A DNA stretch of 64,000 nucleotides, taken from DASPWW01 sp963756745. Lineage in GTDB: Bacteria; Actinomycetota; Thermoleophilia; Solirubrobacterales; 70-9. The stretch spans positions 186,001 to 250,000 of the forward strand of contig CAVWOU010000001.1 of the NCBI GenBank assembly GCA_963756745.1, given 5' to 3'. The notes beneath the pieces were generated by a model, which was not told where the DNA came from, ran no database searches, and was given only the letters and a program-made list of their open reading frames with translations. A program made the position numbers and the translations under genes. Below, in pieces: positions 35,253 through 44,135 of the stretch; position 1 is the first letter of the stretch; every line of letters starts with the position of its first letter.

Positions 35253-35906
35253 CTAGGCCAGCGGCGACATCCAGCTCGCGCACACCCATCCCTTGATCTC
35301 CGGGTCGGCGGGATGGCGTGGCTCGCCGTGCTCGAACACGCTCAGCCCGCAGTTGACGGTGCGGAGCCGCCACAGGCGGCCGACGTCGTGGGCGCTGAAC
35401 CGGTCCTCGAGCAGCGTGTCGATGAGGAAGAAGCGAAGGAAGATCCCGTGTGACACCGCGAGCACCTCGCCGCGCGGATCGTATCCCTCCATCTCCGCCT
35501 TGAAGCGGCGCACGCGAGCGCGCACGGCGTTGAACGATTCGCCCCCCGGCGGCGCCCAGTCGGGGTCGTGACCGTGCTCGGCCATCCACACCGACCACCG
35601 CCTCAGCTTCTGCTCCTCGGGCGGGAGCGCAAGATACTCGTCGGACTCGCGCAGCTCGTGGATCGACTCGCTCACCTCTACCGGAAGACCCAGCTCCTCC
35701 GCCAGCACGCCCGCCGTCTCGCGGGCGCGGCGCATCGGGCTGCTGATCAGGCGCGCCGGCTTCGCGTCCCGGAGACCCCGCGCTGCGGCTCGCGCCTGCT
35801 CCCACCCGCGCGCCGTGAGGCGGTCGCCCCCCGCCTCGGGCAGCGCCACCGCCTCCGGGTGCGCATTCGAGCGCGACTCGGCGTGTCGGAGCATCAGCAG
35901 GCGCAT
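35253..35906 (-). CDS. histidine phosphatase (phosphoglycerate mutase-like)
   Basis: 217 aa. LMLRHAESRSNAHPE provides the RHG-type phospho-His motif (RHAE, Gly replaced by Ala), with SSPMRRARETAGVLAEEL and LAVSHGIFLRFFL providing the second His. A cofactor-independent phosphatase role is more likely than glycolytic mutase. It lies 25 nt downstream of the cyclase-family gene and is probably cotranscribed. Confidence 0.8.
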   Translation of the reverse strand: MRLLMLRHAESRSNAHPEAVALPEAGGDRLTARGWEQARAAARGLRDAKPARLISSPMRRARETAGVLAEELGLPVEVSESIHELRESDEYLALPPEEQKLRRWSVWMAEHGHDPDWAPPGGESFNAVRARVRRFKAEMEGYDPRGEVLAVSHGIFLRFFLIDTLLEDRFSAHDVGRLWRLRTVNCGLSVFEHGEPRHPADPEIKGWVCASWMSPLA

Positions 35907-35930
35907 CGGGGGCGAACGGTACGCGCGCCG

Positions 35931-36683
35931 CTAATCCGGCAGGATCGCGACGACGCGCGCCGGTGCCGCGCTCGCGCCTTCGATGCGAAGCGGGAAGCAG
36001 GCGACCTGGAACCCCTGAAGCGGCAGCTCGGCGAGATTGCATAGCCGCTCGATCTGGGCGTACGGGAGATCGACCTGGTGGGCGGCCCAGAAGACTCCCG
36101 CGTCGCCGGTCCGCTTGGCCTCCTCGGCCTGGAGGTGGAGCGGCGCGTCCCAGCTCCACGCGTCGATGCCCATCACCCGCGCGCCCTGCTCGAACAGCCA
36201 GCGGGTGGCCTCGGCGGTCACGCCGGGGCCCCTGGCGATGTAGTCGAGGTCGTCGGCGTACGCGTCGCGACCGGAGTGCACGAGCACGATGTCCTTCGAC
36301 GCGAGCGGTCGCGGGACGCGCTCCTCGACGTCCGCAGCGCTCAGTGCCTCGCCGTCCGCGCGGTCGGTGGCGTCGATCACGACGCCGGCGGCGAAGAACC
36401 AGTCGAGCGGCAGCTCGTCGATCGCCTGGGCACGCTCCCCTCCGATCGTCGAGTTGTAGTGCCAGGGAGCGTCGACGTGGGTCGAGTTGTGGGTGCCGAA
36501 GCGCAGGAAGGTCTCGGTCGTCCACCCCTCGCCGTCCCGCAGCAGCTCGGGGCCGACCCCGAACAGCGCCTGTATCTGAGCGGCGCCGCCGGCGTGGTCG
36601 ACGTACTCGATCTCGGTCCTGAGGGGCTCCGGCATCTCGGCCGGGTCGGAGCGAATCGGCAGCGAAAGGTCGACCAGGGGCAC
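35931..36683 (-). CDS. cyclase-family (kynurenine formamidase-like) metal hydrolase
   Basis: 250 aa. The metal motif reads FGTHNSTHVDAPWHY (HxxTHxDxPxH), followed by VLVHSGRDAY and GPGVTAEATRWLFEQGARVMGID, typical of the KynB/isatin hydrolase fold. Substrates are cyclic amides or formamides; no tryptophan catabolism genes are nearby, so the role is undefined. Confidence 0.8.
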   Translation of the reverse strand: MPLVDLSLPIRSDPAEMPEPLRTEIEYVDHAGGAAQIQALFGVGPELLRDGEGWTTETFLRFGTHNSTHVDAPWHYNSTIGGERAQAIDELPLDWFFAAGVVIDATDRADGEALSAADVEERVPRPLASKDIVLVHSGRDAYADDLDYIARGPGVTAEATRWLFEQGARVMGIDAWSWDAPLHLQAEEAKRTGDAGVFWAAHQVDLPYAQIERLCNLAELPLQGFQVACFPLRIEGASAAPARVVAILPD

Positions 36684-36724
36684 GGCCGGAGCCTATCCGG
36701 AGCGCCTCGCGCACCCATCCCGCT

Positions 36725-38431
36725 TCATCCCCGTTCGCGAGCTCCCGCCTGGTCCGGGATGCGGCGCCACCAACCGCGCGGCTCGGGCTCGAGAGCCGGG
36801 ATGCGAAGGACGAGCACCACGATGTCGTCGCGGGGCTCGGTGGCGCCGTCCCCCGGCAGCACCATCCTTTCGAGTCCCTGCACGATCCCCCGTGCGCTTT
36901 CACCCGCGCACGAGGCCAGGGCGACGCTGAGCTCCGCGGCGCTCACCACCCGCCCCGGGGTCGCGTCCGTGAGCCCGTCCGTGTGCAGCACCAGCGCGTC
37001 TCCCGGGGCCAGATCGACTCCGTAGTCAGCCAGCTCGGGGTCCTCCGACACGCCGAGCAGGCCACCGCGACCCACCGGCTCGACGCTGCCATCGGACCGA
37101 AGCACGAGCGGCGGTGGATGCCCGCCGACGGACAGCACGACCCGGCTTCGGCCCCCCTGGTTGAGGTCGATGCAGGCGTACACGACCGTGCATGTCGGAC
37201 CGGGAGACTCGCGCAGAACGGCGTCGTTCAGGAACTGGAGGATCCGGCTCGGACGCGACTCCTGGATCGCCGCTACGCGCAGCGTGTGGCGAGCGAGCGC
37301 CGCGGTTGCGGCCGCGGCGGGGCCCTTTCCGACCACGTCGCCGATCGTCACGGCCCAGGTTCCGTCGTCGTTCCGGAACCAGTCGTAGAAGTCGCCACCG
37401 ACGAGGTGGCGCTCGCCGGCGGGGCGGAAGTCGACCGCGACCTCGACCCCGGGGATCTCGGGAGGGTGCGGGAGCAGGCTCTCCTGGAGCGTGCTCGCGA
37501 TGTGCTCGAGGTTGTCCTCGGATCGCTGGCGCTGCGTCACGACTGCAGCGAGAACGAGGGCCGTGAGGCCCGCGACGCCGAGATAGAGCTGGGCGAGCAG
37601 CAGGCTGTCATCCGGCGCTTCCCCGGAGAACGGCCCCATGTCGCTCTCGGTGAGCGGGATCGCGATGCTCGCGAAGAGCAGAATCGCCACCACGGCTCCG
37701 AGGCGCCAGAACCGCAGAGCGGCCCACACCAGCACGGGGAAGATCAGGAACGTCAGGCTTGTCGAACGGGTGAATATGAACACCGCGAGCCCCGCGGTCG
37801 CCGCGGCGAGCGCCGCGGCCTCCACAACCCGCCCGCGCAGCTCCCGGAACGGCCATTGCGCCGCCACCACCAGCAGCGCCGGGGCGACGACGAGATCGCC
37901 GCCCATGTCGCCCAACCACCACGTTCGCCAAACCGAGCCGTAGTCACCCGTCGCGATCTCGTCGGCGGCGAGAAGGCTCGTGACGCCGAACGTCGCGCTT
38001 ACGGTGGTGCTGACGACGGCGGCGAGGGCGGCGAGCGAGAGCACGTCCCGGACGCGCTCGAGCGAGGGACGGAACCCAACGCGGCGCAGGAGGTAGGTGC
38101 CGACCACGGCCTCGAGCGTGTTGCCCGCGGCGATCCCGAGGACGGCATAGACGGGAACCCCGGTCCAGCTATTCGCCAGGAACGCGCCCAGCGCTACGCC
38201 CGGCCACAGCCGGTAACCGCCGAGCACCAACGCCGCCAGCGCGATCCCGGTGGGCGGCCACACCGCCGTCACGCTCGGCGTCTCGAAAGCCAGCTCGAGG
38301 CCGAGCTTCGCGGCTCCGTAGTACACGCCGGCCAGCGCGACGACCTTCGCCGCATAGAGCCATGGATCCTCGTCGATCGCTGCGCGTAGCCAGCCCGGCC
38401 CACGCAGCGCCGACAGCCTGGTACTCCTCAC
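36725..38431 (-). CDS. MASE1 sensor-PP2C (SpoIIE-type) phosphatase
   Basis: 568 aa. Residues about 25-310 form eight or more helices of a MASE1 domain (SVTAVWPPTGIALAALVLGG is diagnostic). A short coiled region with QESLLPHPPEIPG leads into a PP2C/SpoIIE domain with metal Asp in GGDFYDWF, then IGDVVGKGPAAA and LHTDGLTDA. It probably dephosphorylates an anti-sigma antagonist in response to a membrane signal. No such partner is adjacent. Confidence 0.85.
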   Translation of the reverse strand: MRSTRLSALRGPGWLRAAIDEDPWLYAAKVVALAGVYYGAAKLGLELAFETPSVTAVWPPTGIALAALVLGGYRLWPGVALGAFLANSWTGVPVYAVLGIAAGNTLEAVVGTYLLRRVGFRPSLERVRDVLSLAALAAVVSTTVSATFGVTSLLAADEIATGDYGSVWRTWWLGDMGGDLVVAPALLVVAAQWPFRELRGRVVEAAALAAATAGLAVFIFTRSTSLTFLIFPVLVWAALRFWRLGAVVAILLFASIAIPLTESDMGPFSGEAPDDSLLLAQLYLGVAGLTALVLAAVVTQRQRSEDNLEHIASTLQESLLPHPPEIPGVEVAVDFRPAGERHLVGGDFYDWFRNDDGTWAVTIGDVVGKGPAAAATAALARHTLRVAAIQESRPSRILQFLNDAVLRESPGPTCTVVYACIDLNQGGRSRVVLSVGGHPPPLVLRSDGSVEPVGRGGLLGVSEDPELADYGVDLAPGDALVLHTDGLTDATPGRVVSAAELSVALASCAGESARGIVQGLERMVLPGDGATEPRDDIVVLVLRIPALEPEPRGWWRRIPDQAGARERG

Positions 38432-38508
38432 CCGCTCGCCCCCGTTGCACTCGCGATGCCGTCAAGGCTATCGGGCGCGTGGCGGTGTGTGGCCGTGCGG
38501 GATCGCGG

Positions 38509-38946
38509 CTAGCCGCAGACCGGCCAGTGATGGGGCCCGTCGCGCCGCTTCAGCGCGACCGCGACGACGGCCTGCGTCCTGTAGCGGTGGTCGATCGGAT
38601 CGCCGCCGGGCGACTTCGGGGAGTTGCGCCACGTCGCCTTGAGGAACTGGAAGGCGCCGCGGTACTTGCCCCCGCCTCCGATCGCCTTCGGGTCGCCACC
38701 CGACTCGCACTCGGCCGTCGAGCGCGCCCAGCGCCTGTCGCGGCGCGAGACGTTGTCCCACAGGCGCTCGTACTTTGCGGCCTGCGCGGGCGCCTCCTCG
38801 GTCCGGCCGTCGTCTCCGGTCGAGATGCCGCCCGATCCCGACGACGCGCCCGCCGGGGCGATCGATGCAGCGAGCATCGTCATCCCCGCGATCAGCGGGA
38901 GGACGATCCTCAGCTTCGGGTACGCAACGCCGTGCGACGGCTTCAC
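38509..38946 (-). CDS. secreted Rpf/lysozyme-like transglycosylase
   Basis: 145 aa from GTG 38946. A signal peptide (RIVLPLIAGMTMLAASIAPAGA) precedes a C-terminal resuscitation-promoting-factor-type domain: ARSTAECESGGDPKAIGGGG with the catalytic Glu, then KYRGAFQFLKATW. It cleaves peptidoglycan during growth or exit from dormancy. A c-di-AMP riboswitch immediately upstream is the expected control for this class. Confidence 0.85.
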   Translation of the reverse strand: MKPSHGVAYPKLRIVLPLIAGMTMLAASIAPAGASSGSGGISTGDDGRTEEAPAQAAKYERLWDNVSRRDRRWARSTAECESGGDPKAIGGGGKYRGAFQFLKATWRNSPKSPGGDPIDHRYRTQAVVAVALKRRDGPHHWPVCG

Positions 38947-38959
38947 AAAACGCTCTTTC

Positions 38960-39070
38960 GTTGCTTACGGGGTTAGCTGACGGGCTCGCGCCAAAGAGCC
39001 GGCGCTACGCGGCCAAGATGGCCACGATTCGCCCCAACGTGTGGGTCCCCCGACGACCACTTTGCAAGCG
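38960..39070 (-). promoter_or_regulatory. c-di-AMP riboswitch (ydaO-yuaA class) of the Rpf-like gene
   Basis: On the minus strand: CGGGGGACCCACA, GGGGCGAATCG, and the 3' block GAGCCCGTCAGCTAACCCC followed by GTAAGC, ending 14 nt before the GTG. It shares the core of the leader at 6318-6495 but has shorter variable arms. Control of Rpf and other wall hydrolases is the best-known role of this class in Actinobacteria. Confidence 0.9.
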
Positions 39071-39115
39071 GCCGTTCAGCAGGTCGCGGCAGACTAGCAG
39101 ACTATGAGCAAACCG

Positions 39116-39761
39116 TTAGCGCGACTCGGCGACGCGCGGAAGCCAGTCGCGCACCGCAGCCGCGACCGCGTCGAGGTCGGCCTTGAGTCCGTGGTTCCCG
39201 GGCACCTCGACGATCTCGCGGTTGGCGCCGCCGCGGGGCATCCCGAACGGGTCGCTGGTGCCCTGCACGACGAGCGTCGGCACCTCGACCGCGTCTAGCT
39301 CGGCCTGGCGGCTCTTCTCGGGACGACCCGGCGGGTGGAGCGGAAACGCCAGGCACAGGACGGCGACCGCGCCGGTCTCGGCCGCGGTCCGGCAGGCGAC
39401 ACGCGCGCCCAAAGACCGGCCGCCGGCGACCAGCGGCAGGTCCCGCAGCTGCTCGCGCGAGGCGCTCGACGACCGCCGTCCACGCATCGTCGAGCCGGGG
39501 CGCGGGAGCGGGAGAGCGCCGCCCGGCCACCACGTAGGGCTGCTCGACGAGCGCGACGCTGAATCGCTCCGCGAGCGCGACGTCGGTCGCCGCGACGAGG
39601 TCGGGGGCACTGACGCCTCCCGCGGCCCCATGCCCGAGCACCAGAGCGCCCGCCGCGGCTGGCGCCGTGTGGAGGTGCGCCCTCGCCGGACCGTGCGGGG
39701 TGTCGATCTCGAGCACCGTTGCGGCGGCGCCCTTGGCCGTCACGCCGCCGGCTTCACCCAT
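39116..39761 (-). CDS. KANL3/Tex30-type alpha/beta hydrolase, frameshifted
   Basis: From ATG 39761: VLEIDTPHGPARAHLHTAP, GALVLGHGAAGG, LDDAWTAVVERLA. After a +1 shift near 39458 it continues REQLRDLPLVAGGRSLGARVACR (nucleophile Ser), VEVPTLVVQGTSDPFG (Asp) and VPGNHGLKADLD (His). Corrected length is about 214 aa. The triad is complete, so an active small hydrolase is likely; substrate unknown. Its start overlaps the VOC stop by 8 nt. Confidence 0.75.
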
Positions 39762-40134
39762 CCTTGTGCACGGCGAGCACGTTGCCGGCCGGGTCCTTGA
39801 ACCACGCGATGTCGGGCCCAGAGCCGCGCGCGATCCCCCTCTCGTCCTGGTCGAGCCCGTCGTAGCGCTCGAAGCTCACGCCGCGCGCGGCGAGCTCGTC
39901 GACGGCTCCCTCGACGTCGTCGACCGGGAAGTTGAGGATCGTGTAGCTCGCCGGCGTCGTGCCCTCCTGGCGGTAGACGAGCGTGTTGCGATCTCCCGCG
40001 AGCTCGAGCTGCATCAGGCCGGCGTCCTCATCGAGGATGCTGATCCTCAGTCCCAGTGTCTCGCCGTAGAACTGCTTCGCCTGCTCCAGGTCGTCGACGG
40101 CGAATCCGCTGTACGCCTTCGTGTCAGCGAACAT
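39754..40134 (-). CDS. VOC (glyoxalase-like) protein
   Basis: 126 aa, one VOC module: AYSGFAVDDLEQAKQFYGETLGL, ending IAWFKDPAGNVLAVHKDG. The ribosome site GAAAGGAGGCGATC precedes ATG 40134. It is first of a two-gene unit with the overlapping hydrolase. Ligand unknown. Confidence 0.8.
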   Translation of the reverse strand: MFADTKAYSGFAVDDLEQAKQFYGETLGLRISILDEDAGLMQLELAGDRNTLVYRQEGTTPASYTILNFPVDDVEGAVDELAARGVSFERYDGLDQDERGIARGSGPDIAWFKDPAGNVLAVHKDG

Positions 40135-40159
40135 GATCGCCTCCTTTCCTTCGTAGTCA

Positions 40160-41650
40160 CTAAACCTCGGAGTATGCGGGCTCCGTGCGGGGCGGCTCGT
40201 GCTCTTCCTCCTCCTCGCCGAGCGCCTCCGCCGCCTTGTCCTCGGGCTGCAGCACCGTCACGGCGACGACGATCGCCACTGCGACGAGTGCAACTCCGAT
40301 CACGTACGCGAGGTGGTAGCCGGAGTTCAGCGCGTTCGCCATCGGCTCACCGTCGGCCAGCAGCCCGTCGGTGCGCTCGGTGGACAGCGTCGCAAGCACG
40401 GCGAGCCCGATCGCGCCGCCGACCTGGACGCTCGTGTTCACCAGCCCCGACGCGAGCCCCGAGTCGCTGCGGGTGGCGCCCGACATCGCGAGCGTCATCA
40501 GCGACGGGAACGCGAGCCCGGCGCCGAGCCCGAACACGATCATCGCCGGGAGCAGGTCGATCGCGTACGTCGCGTCGACCGGGGTGAGAGCGAACAGGGC
40601 CATTGCCGCCCCGATCAGCACCAAGCCCGGCAGCAGGGTCGCCTTGGCCCCGAACCGTATGTTGAGCAGCGCCGTGAACCGGAACGTCATCGCGCCCATC
40701 ACGATCGTCGCGGGCAGGAACGCCAGGCCGACCTCGAGCGCGTCGTAGCCCAGGATTTGCTGCATATAGAGCGCGCCGAGGAAGAACAGCCCGAACATCC
40801 CCACGACCGTCAGTGCCTGGACGAGGTTCGCCCCGCCGACGTTGCGCGACCGGAACAGCCGCAGCGGCATCAGCGGGTTTGCGATCCGTCCCTGTCGAAC
40901 GATGAACGCCGCCAGCAGCGCCAGCGAGACGCCGCCGAGCGCGAGCGTCTGGGTCGAGCCCCAGCCCTGCTGCTCGACCTCGAGGATCGTGTACACGCCG
41001 AGCATCAGCCCGACTGTGATCAGGACCGCACCGAGGATGTCGGCGCCCTGACCGAGGCCGATCCCGTCGCGGTTCTCGATCAACCGGACCGCGAACAGCG
41101 CCGTCGCGATCCCGATCGGGACGTTGATGAAGAAGATCCAGTGCCAGTTGATCGCCTCCGTCAGCGCCCCGCCGGCGAGCAGCCCGATCGAGCTGCCGGA
41201 CACCGCGACGAACGTGTACATCCCGATCGCCTTCGCCTGCTCCTTGGGCTCGGGGAACATCATCACGATCATCCCCAGGATCACCGCGGCGGTCAGCGCG
41301 CCGCCGATGCCCTGAAGGAACCGCGCCCCGATCAGCATGCCCTGGCTCTGCGCGAGCGCGCACAGCACCGACGCTGCGGTGAACACCGCGAGGCCGGTCA
41401 GGAACACGCGCCGCTGACCGACCAGATCGCCGACCCGCCCGGCGAGAAGCAGCAGGCCGCCGAACGGGATCAGGTAGGCGTTGACCACCCAGGCGAGGTT
41501 GCTCTGGGAGAAGCCCAAGTCATCCTGGATCGAGGGCAGGGCGACGTTCACGATCGTGATGTCGAGCACGATCATCAGCATGCCGACGCACAGCACGTAC
41601 AGCGCCAGCCACCGCCTTCGGTCATTCACCTGCTCAGTGCTTGCGTTCAC
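40160..41650 (-). CDS. DHA2-family MFS drug exporter
   Basis: 496 aa with 14 predicted helices. Motif A is GRVGDLVGQRRVFLTG, motif D1 MLMIVLDITIVNVALPSI, motif C-like GVSGSSIGLLAGGAL with VAVSGSS. A charged cytoplasmic tail ends EEEEEHEPP. Proton-coupled export of drugs or lipophilic cations is expected. The start is GTG 41650, with a second GTG 7 codons later possible. Confidence 0.85.
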   Translation of the reverse strand: MNASTEQVNDRRRWLALYVLCVGMLMIVLDITIVNVALPSIQDDLGFSQSNLAWVVNAYLIPFGGLLLLAGRVGDLVGQRRVFLTGLAVFTAASVLCALAQSQGMLIGARFLQGIGGALTAAVILGMIVMMFPEPKEQAKAIGMYTFVAVSGSSIGLLAGGALTEAINWHWIFFINVPIGIATALFAVRLIENRDGIGLGQGADILGAVLITVGLMLGVYTILEVEQQGWGSTQTLALGGVSLALLAAFIVRQGRIANPLMPLRLFRSRNVGGANLVQALTVVGMFGLFFLGALYMQQILGYDALEVGLAFLPATIVMGAMTFRFTALLNIRFGAKATLLPGLVLIGAAMALFALTPVDATYAIDLLPAMIVFGLGAGLAFPSLMTLAMSGATRSDSGLASGLVNTSVQVGGAIGLAVLATLSTERTDGLLADGEPMANALNSGYHLAYVIGVALVAVAIVVAVTVLQPEDKAAEALGEEEEEHEPPRTEPAYSEV

Positions 41651-41731
41651 GTTTCAGGTCCCCCATCGTTTTCTTGCTTTGTAAACAAGGACTGCGTCGG
41701 GTCTCGGAACTAATCGCTTGCCGAGCTAGCG

Positions 41732-42211
41732 CTACTCGCCCTCGCGCGCGAGCTCGGCGCCGAGGGCGTCGAGAAGCCCGCCGGTGCCGGATTTGCGCTG
41801 GCCTGCGGAGTCGAGGCCATCGAGGTAGGCCCCCTGCTCGGTGTACGTGAGCCGCGTGCCGTCGCCCTCGGGCTCCAGCTCGACCGTCCCGAGCGACACC
41901 GAGATCCGCCTTCCCTCGAGGTGCATGTCGTACGCGTACACGATCCGCACGTCGGGGACGATGTCCTGGTAGCGGGCCTCGAACGTGTACTCCTGGCCCT
42001 CGACATTGCCGCGGTTGAGCTCTCGACCGCCGACGCGGAAGTCGAGCTCGAACTCGGCGACCCCGTCCTCGGGGTTGCCGAACCACCGTGCCTTCCGCTC
42101 GGGCTCGGCCCAGGCGGCGAACACTCGCGCCGGCGACGCGTCGTAAGTTCGCTCGACGGCGAAGGTCGCGTGAGTCACCGACCTCTCGATCGTCTCTGCT
42201 CCATCGGTCAT
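41732..42211 (-). CDS. AHSA1/SRPBCC-domain protein (ArsR partner 1)
   Basis: 159 aa from ATG 42211 (GAGAGGAGCAAAG upstream). FAVERTYDASPARVFAAWAEPERKARWFG begins the AHSA1-type helix-grip fold. Its ATG overlaps the ArsR stop by 4 nt (ATGA). ArsR-AHSA1 pairs are a recurring actinobacterial unit in which the regulator controls a putative ligand-binding protein. Confidence 0.85.
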   Translation of the reverse strand: MTDGAETIERSVTHATFAVERTYDASPARVFAAWAEPERKARWFGNPEDGVAEFELDFRVGGRELNRGNVEGQEYTFEARYQDIVPDVRIVYAYDMHLEGRRISVSLGTVELEPEGDGTRLTYTEQGAYLDGLDSAGQRKSGTGGLLDALGAELAREGE

Positions 42212-42573
42212 CTTTGCTCCTCTCGGGTTGGCTCGTCGGGATGCTCGGCTAGGTACTCGCTGAGCCGGTCGAGGCGGTGCTCCCAGGTCGTCCGCCGGTC
42301 GGCGATCCAGTCCTCGGCCGGGCGCAGCGCCGTCGCCTCGATCTGGCACGTGCGCACCCGGCCGACCTTCTCGGACGAGACCAGGCCGCTGTCCTCGAGC
42401 ACCTGGAGGTGCTGGACCACGGCCGGAAGCGAGATCTCGAGCGGACGCGCGAGCTCGGAGACCGATGCCGGTCCGCGGCTCAGCCGCTCGACCATCACCA
42501 TTCTGGTCGGGTCCGAGAGTGCCCGGAACACCCGATCCAGCGGGACGTCCTGTGCAACGACTTGCTTAAGCAT
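42208..42573 (-). CDS. ArsR-family repressor 1
   Basis: 121 aa. The winged helix reads FRALSDPTRMVMVERLSRGPASVSELARPLEISLPAVVQHLQVLEDSGLV. Unlike metal-sensing ArsR proteins, no paired Cys is seen in the recognition helix. ATG 42573 lies inside a perfect dyad operator, implying direct autorepression and a leaderless or very short transcript. Confidence 0.85.
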   Translation of the reverse strand: MLKQVVAQDVPLDRVFRALSDPTRMVMVERLSRGPASVSELARPLEISLPAVVQHLQVLEDSGLVSSEKVGRVRTCQIEATALRPAEDWIADRRTTWEHRLDRLSEYLAEHPDEPTREEQR

Positions 42574-42582
42574 GTGCTTAAG
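42565..42582 (-). promoter_or_regulatory. operator of ArsR 1
   Basis: CTTAAGCA-CA-TGCTTAAG is a perfect 8+2+8 inverted repeat that contains the start codon of ArsR 1. It is AT-rich against a GC-rich background. Confidence 0.7.
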
Positions 42583-42626
42583 TGTATCGAGGGGCCGAGA
42601 CGGGCTGAGAGGGGCCCGGCGCGTGG

Positions 42627-43088
42627 CTAGGCCAGCCGCTCGGCGATCACGTCGAAGAAGCCCGACCACCCCTGGCCGGCGCGCTTGTACTCCTCGGGCG
42701 ATAGGTGGCCTCCGCGCTGCTCGAAGTGCATCTCGGTCCGCGCCTCGCCTAGGTCCGTGAGCACGACGGTCACGACCTCGTACTCGCCGCCGCCGGGCCG
42801 GTCGGTGACCGTGAGGACGAGGCGCTCCGGCGGGTCCACCTCGTGGTATTCGCCCTCCCAGTTGATCTCGCGGCGTTGCTCGCTGGTGAACATCGTCAAG
42901 CGCCACTTGCCTCCGGGCCTGACGTCCATCTCCACGCTCGAGATCGGCACCTCGGACACTCCGCCGCCGAACCAGTCGGCGAAGCGCTCGGGCTCTGTCC
43001 ACTCCTGCCACACGCGCTCGCGCGGCGCGTCGAACACGCGGGTGATCCGGATTCCCTCCCCCGCGGCGGGGGCAGATCGGTCGGCCAT
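42627..43088 (-). CDS. AHSA1/SRPBCC-domain protein (ArsR partner 2)
   Basis: 153 aa; IRITRVFDAPRERVWQEWTEPERFADWFGG opens the AHSA1 fold, and a C-terminal helix follows HLSPEEYKRAGQGWSGFFDVIAERL. It begins 3 nt after the ArsR 2 stop and is cotranscribed with it. Confidence 0.85.
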   Translation of the reverse strand: MADRSAPAAGEGIRITRVFDAPRERVWQEWTEPERFADWFGGGVSEVPISSVEMDVRPGGKWRLTMFTSEQRREINWEGEYHEVDPPERLVLTVTDRPGGGEYEVVTVVLTDLGEARTEMHFEQRGGHLSPEEYKRAGQGWSGFFDVIAERLA

Positions 43089-43091
43089 TCG

Positions 43092-43412
43092 CTACTCGGT
43101 CGCTCGCAGGCGCGCCTCGAGGGTGTCGAAGCTTTCGTCCCAGAACGGACGGTACCTCTCGAGCCATTCGGAGGCGTCCTTGAACGCCGCTCCCTGAAGC
43201 CGCGAGGGCCGAAGCTGCGCGGTACGGCTTCGCGCGATCAGGCCGGCGCGCTCGAGCACCTTGAGGTGGTGGGAGACTGCCTGGACGCTGATCGGGAACG
43301 GCTCGGCGAGCTCGTTCACCGACGCCTCGCCCTCCGCGAGGCGGTCGAGGATCGCCCGCCGCGTCGGGTCGGCGAGCGCCACGAAGGTCTCCGTGAGCTG
43401 ATCGGTCGCCAT
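43092..43412 (-). CDS. ArsR-family repressor 2
   Basis: 106 aa from ATG 43412 (GGGGA upstream; TTG 43427 is a weaker alternative). Winged helix FVALADPTRRAILDRLAEGEASVNELAEPFPISVQAVSHHLKVLERAGLI. The tail WLERYRPFWDESFDTLEARL is typical of the AHSA1-linked subgroup. A strong palindrome 27 bp upstream is the likely target. Confidence 0.85.
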   Translation of the reverse strand: MATDQLTETFVALADPTRRAILDRLAEGEASVNELAEPFPISVQAVSHHLKVLERAGLIARSRTAQLRPSRLQGAAFKDASEWLERYRPFWDESFDTLEARLRATE

Positions 43413-43438
43413 TTCCCCGTTATTCAAACCCTCGATTT

Positions 43439-43452
43439 ATCAAACGTTTGAT
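43439..43452. promoter_or_regulatory. operator between ArsR 2 and the reductase gene
   Basis: ATCAAACGTTTGAT is a perfect 14-bp palindrome with further TTCAAA and TTGA half-sites on either side, in the divergent gap between ArsR 2 and the RibD-like gene at 43560. It may control both directions. Confidence 0.65.
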
Positions 43453-43559
43453 TGAGTAGAATACCGGGTAATCGGACGTACGAGAACGAGGTCGTCTACC
43501 TGAACTACCGACCGCAGGCGTGAGGCCGGCGCGTCGATGAACGCGAAGGAGGAATCGAG

Positions 43560-44126
43560 ATGGGAAGGATCGTCGTGACCGAGTTCGTCTCCCTGGACGG
43601 CGTCATGCAGGCGCCGGGCGGCGAGGACTTCAAATACAAGGGATGGACCTTCGAGATCGACCGCGGAGAGGACGGCGACAAGTTCAAGCTCGACGAGACC
43701 CTGGAAAGCGACGTGTTGCTGATCGGTCGCGTCACGTACGAGAGCTTTGCGAACGCGTGGCCGACGCGTGAGGGCCCGTTTGCCGACAAGTTCAACTCGA
43801 TGCCCAAGTACCTGATCTCGTCCACTATCGACGACCCCGAGTGGAACAACACCTCGGTGATCAAGGGCGACGTCGTCGACGAGGTAGCGAAGCTACGCCA
43901 GGAGGTCGACGGGATCATCCAGGTTCCCGGCAGCCGGCGGCTCGTGCACGAGCTGATCGAGGCCGATCTCGTCGACGAGGTGCACATGATGATCTTCCCG
44001 GTGATCCTCGGCACCGGCGATCGGATGTACGGCGAGACCAGCGACAAGAAGGCGATGCGGCTGAAGGAGTCGAGGACGGTTGGCGACGGCGTGGTGATCC
44101 TCGTGTACGAGAGGGCCCAGGAGTAG
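43560..44126 (+). CDS. RibD C-terminal/dihydrofolate reductase-like protein
   Basis: 188 aa with GAAGGAGGAATCGAG upstream. IVVTEFVSLDGVMQAPGG and LLIGRVTYESFANAWP match the RibD_C family, as do QVPGSRRLVHELIEADLVDEVHMMIFPVILG. NADPH-dependent reductases of this type often act on pterin- or flavin-like compounds; the substrate is unknown. It is divergent from ArsR 2 and shares its operator region. Confidence 0.85.
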   Translation: MGRIVVTEFVSLDGVMQAPGGEDFKYKGWTFEIDRGEDGDKFKLDETLESDVLLIGRVTYESFANAWPTREGPFADKFNSMPKYLISSTIDDPEWNNTSVIKGDVVDEVAKLRQEVDGIIQVPGSRRLVHELIEADLVDEVHMMIFPVILGTGDRMYGETSDKKAMRLKESRTVGDGVVILVYERAQE

Positions 44127-44135
44127 GAAACGCGA

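Noticed and set aside
35152..36903. Upstream extension of the trypsin-like protease frame to about 991 aa
   Set aside because: The extension is out of frame with the histidine phosphatase and cyclase-family genes on the same strand, and a signal peptide with a good ribosome site begins at 35151.
10497..42625. Shared GGGGCCCGGCGCG string near 10500 and 42612
   Set aside because: About 14 bp in very GC-rich DNA with no shared context; likely chance.
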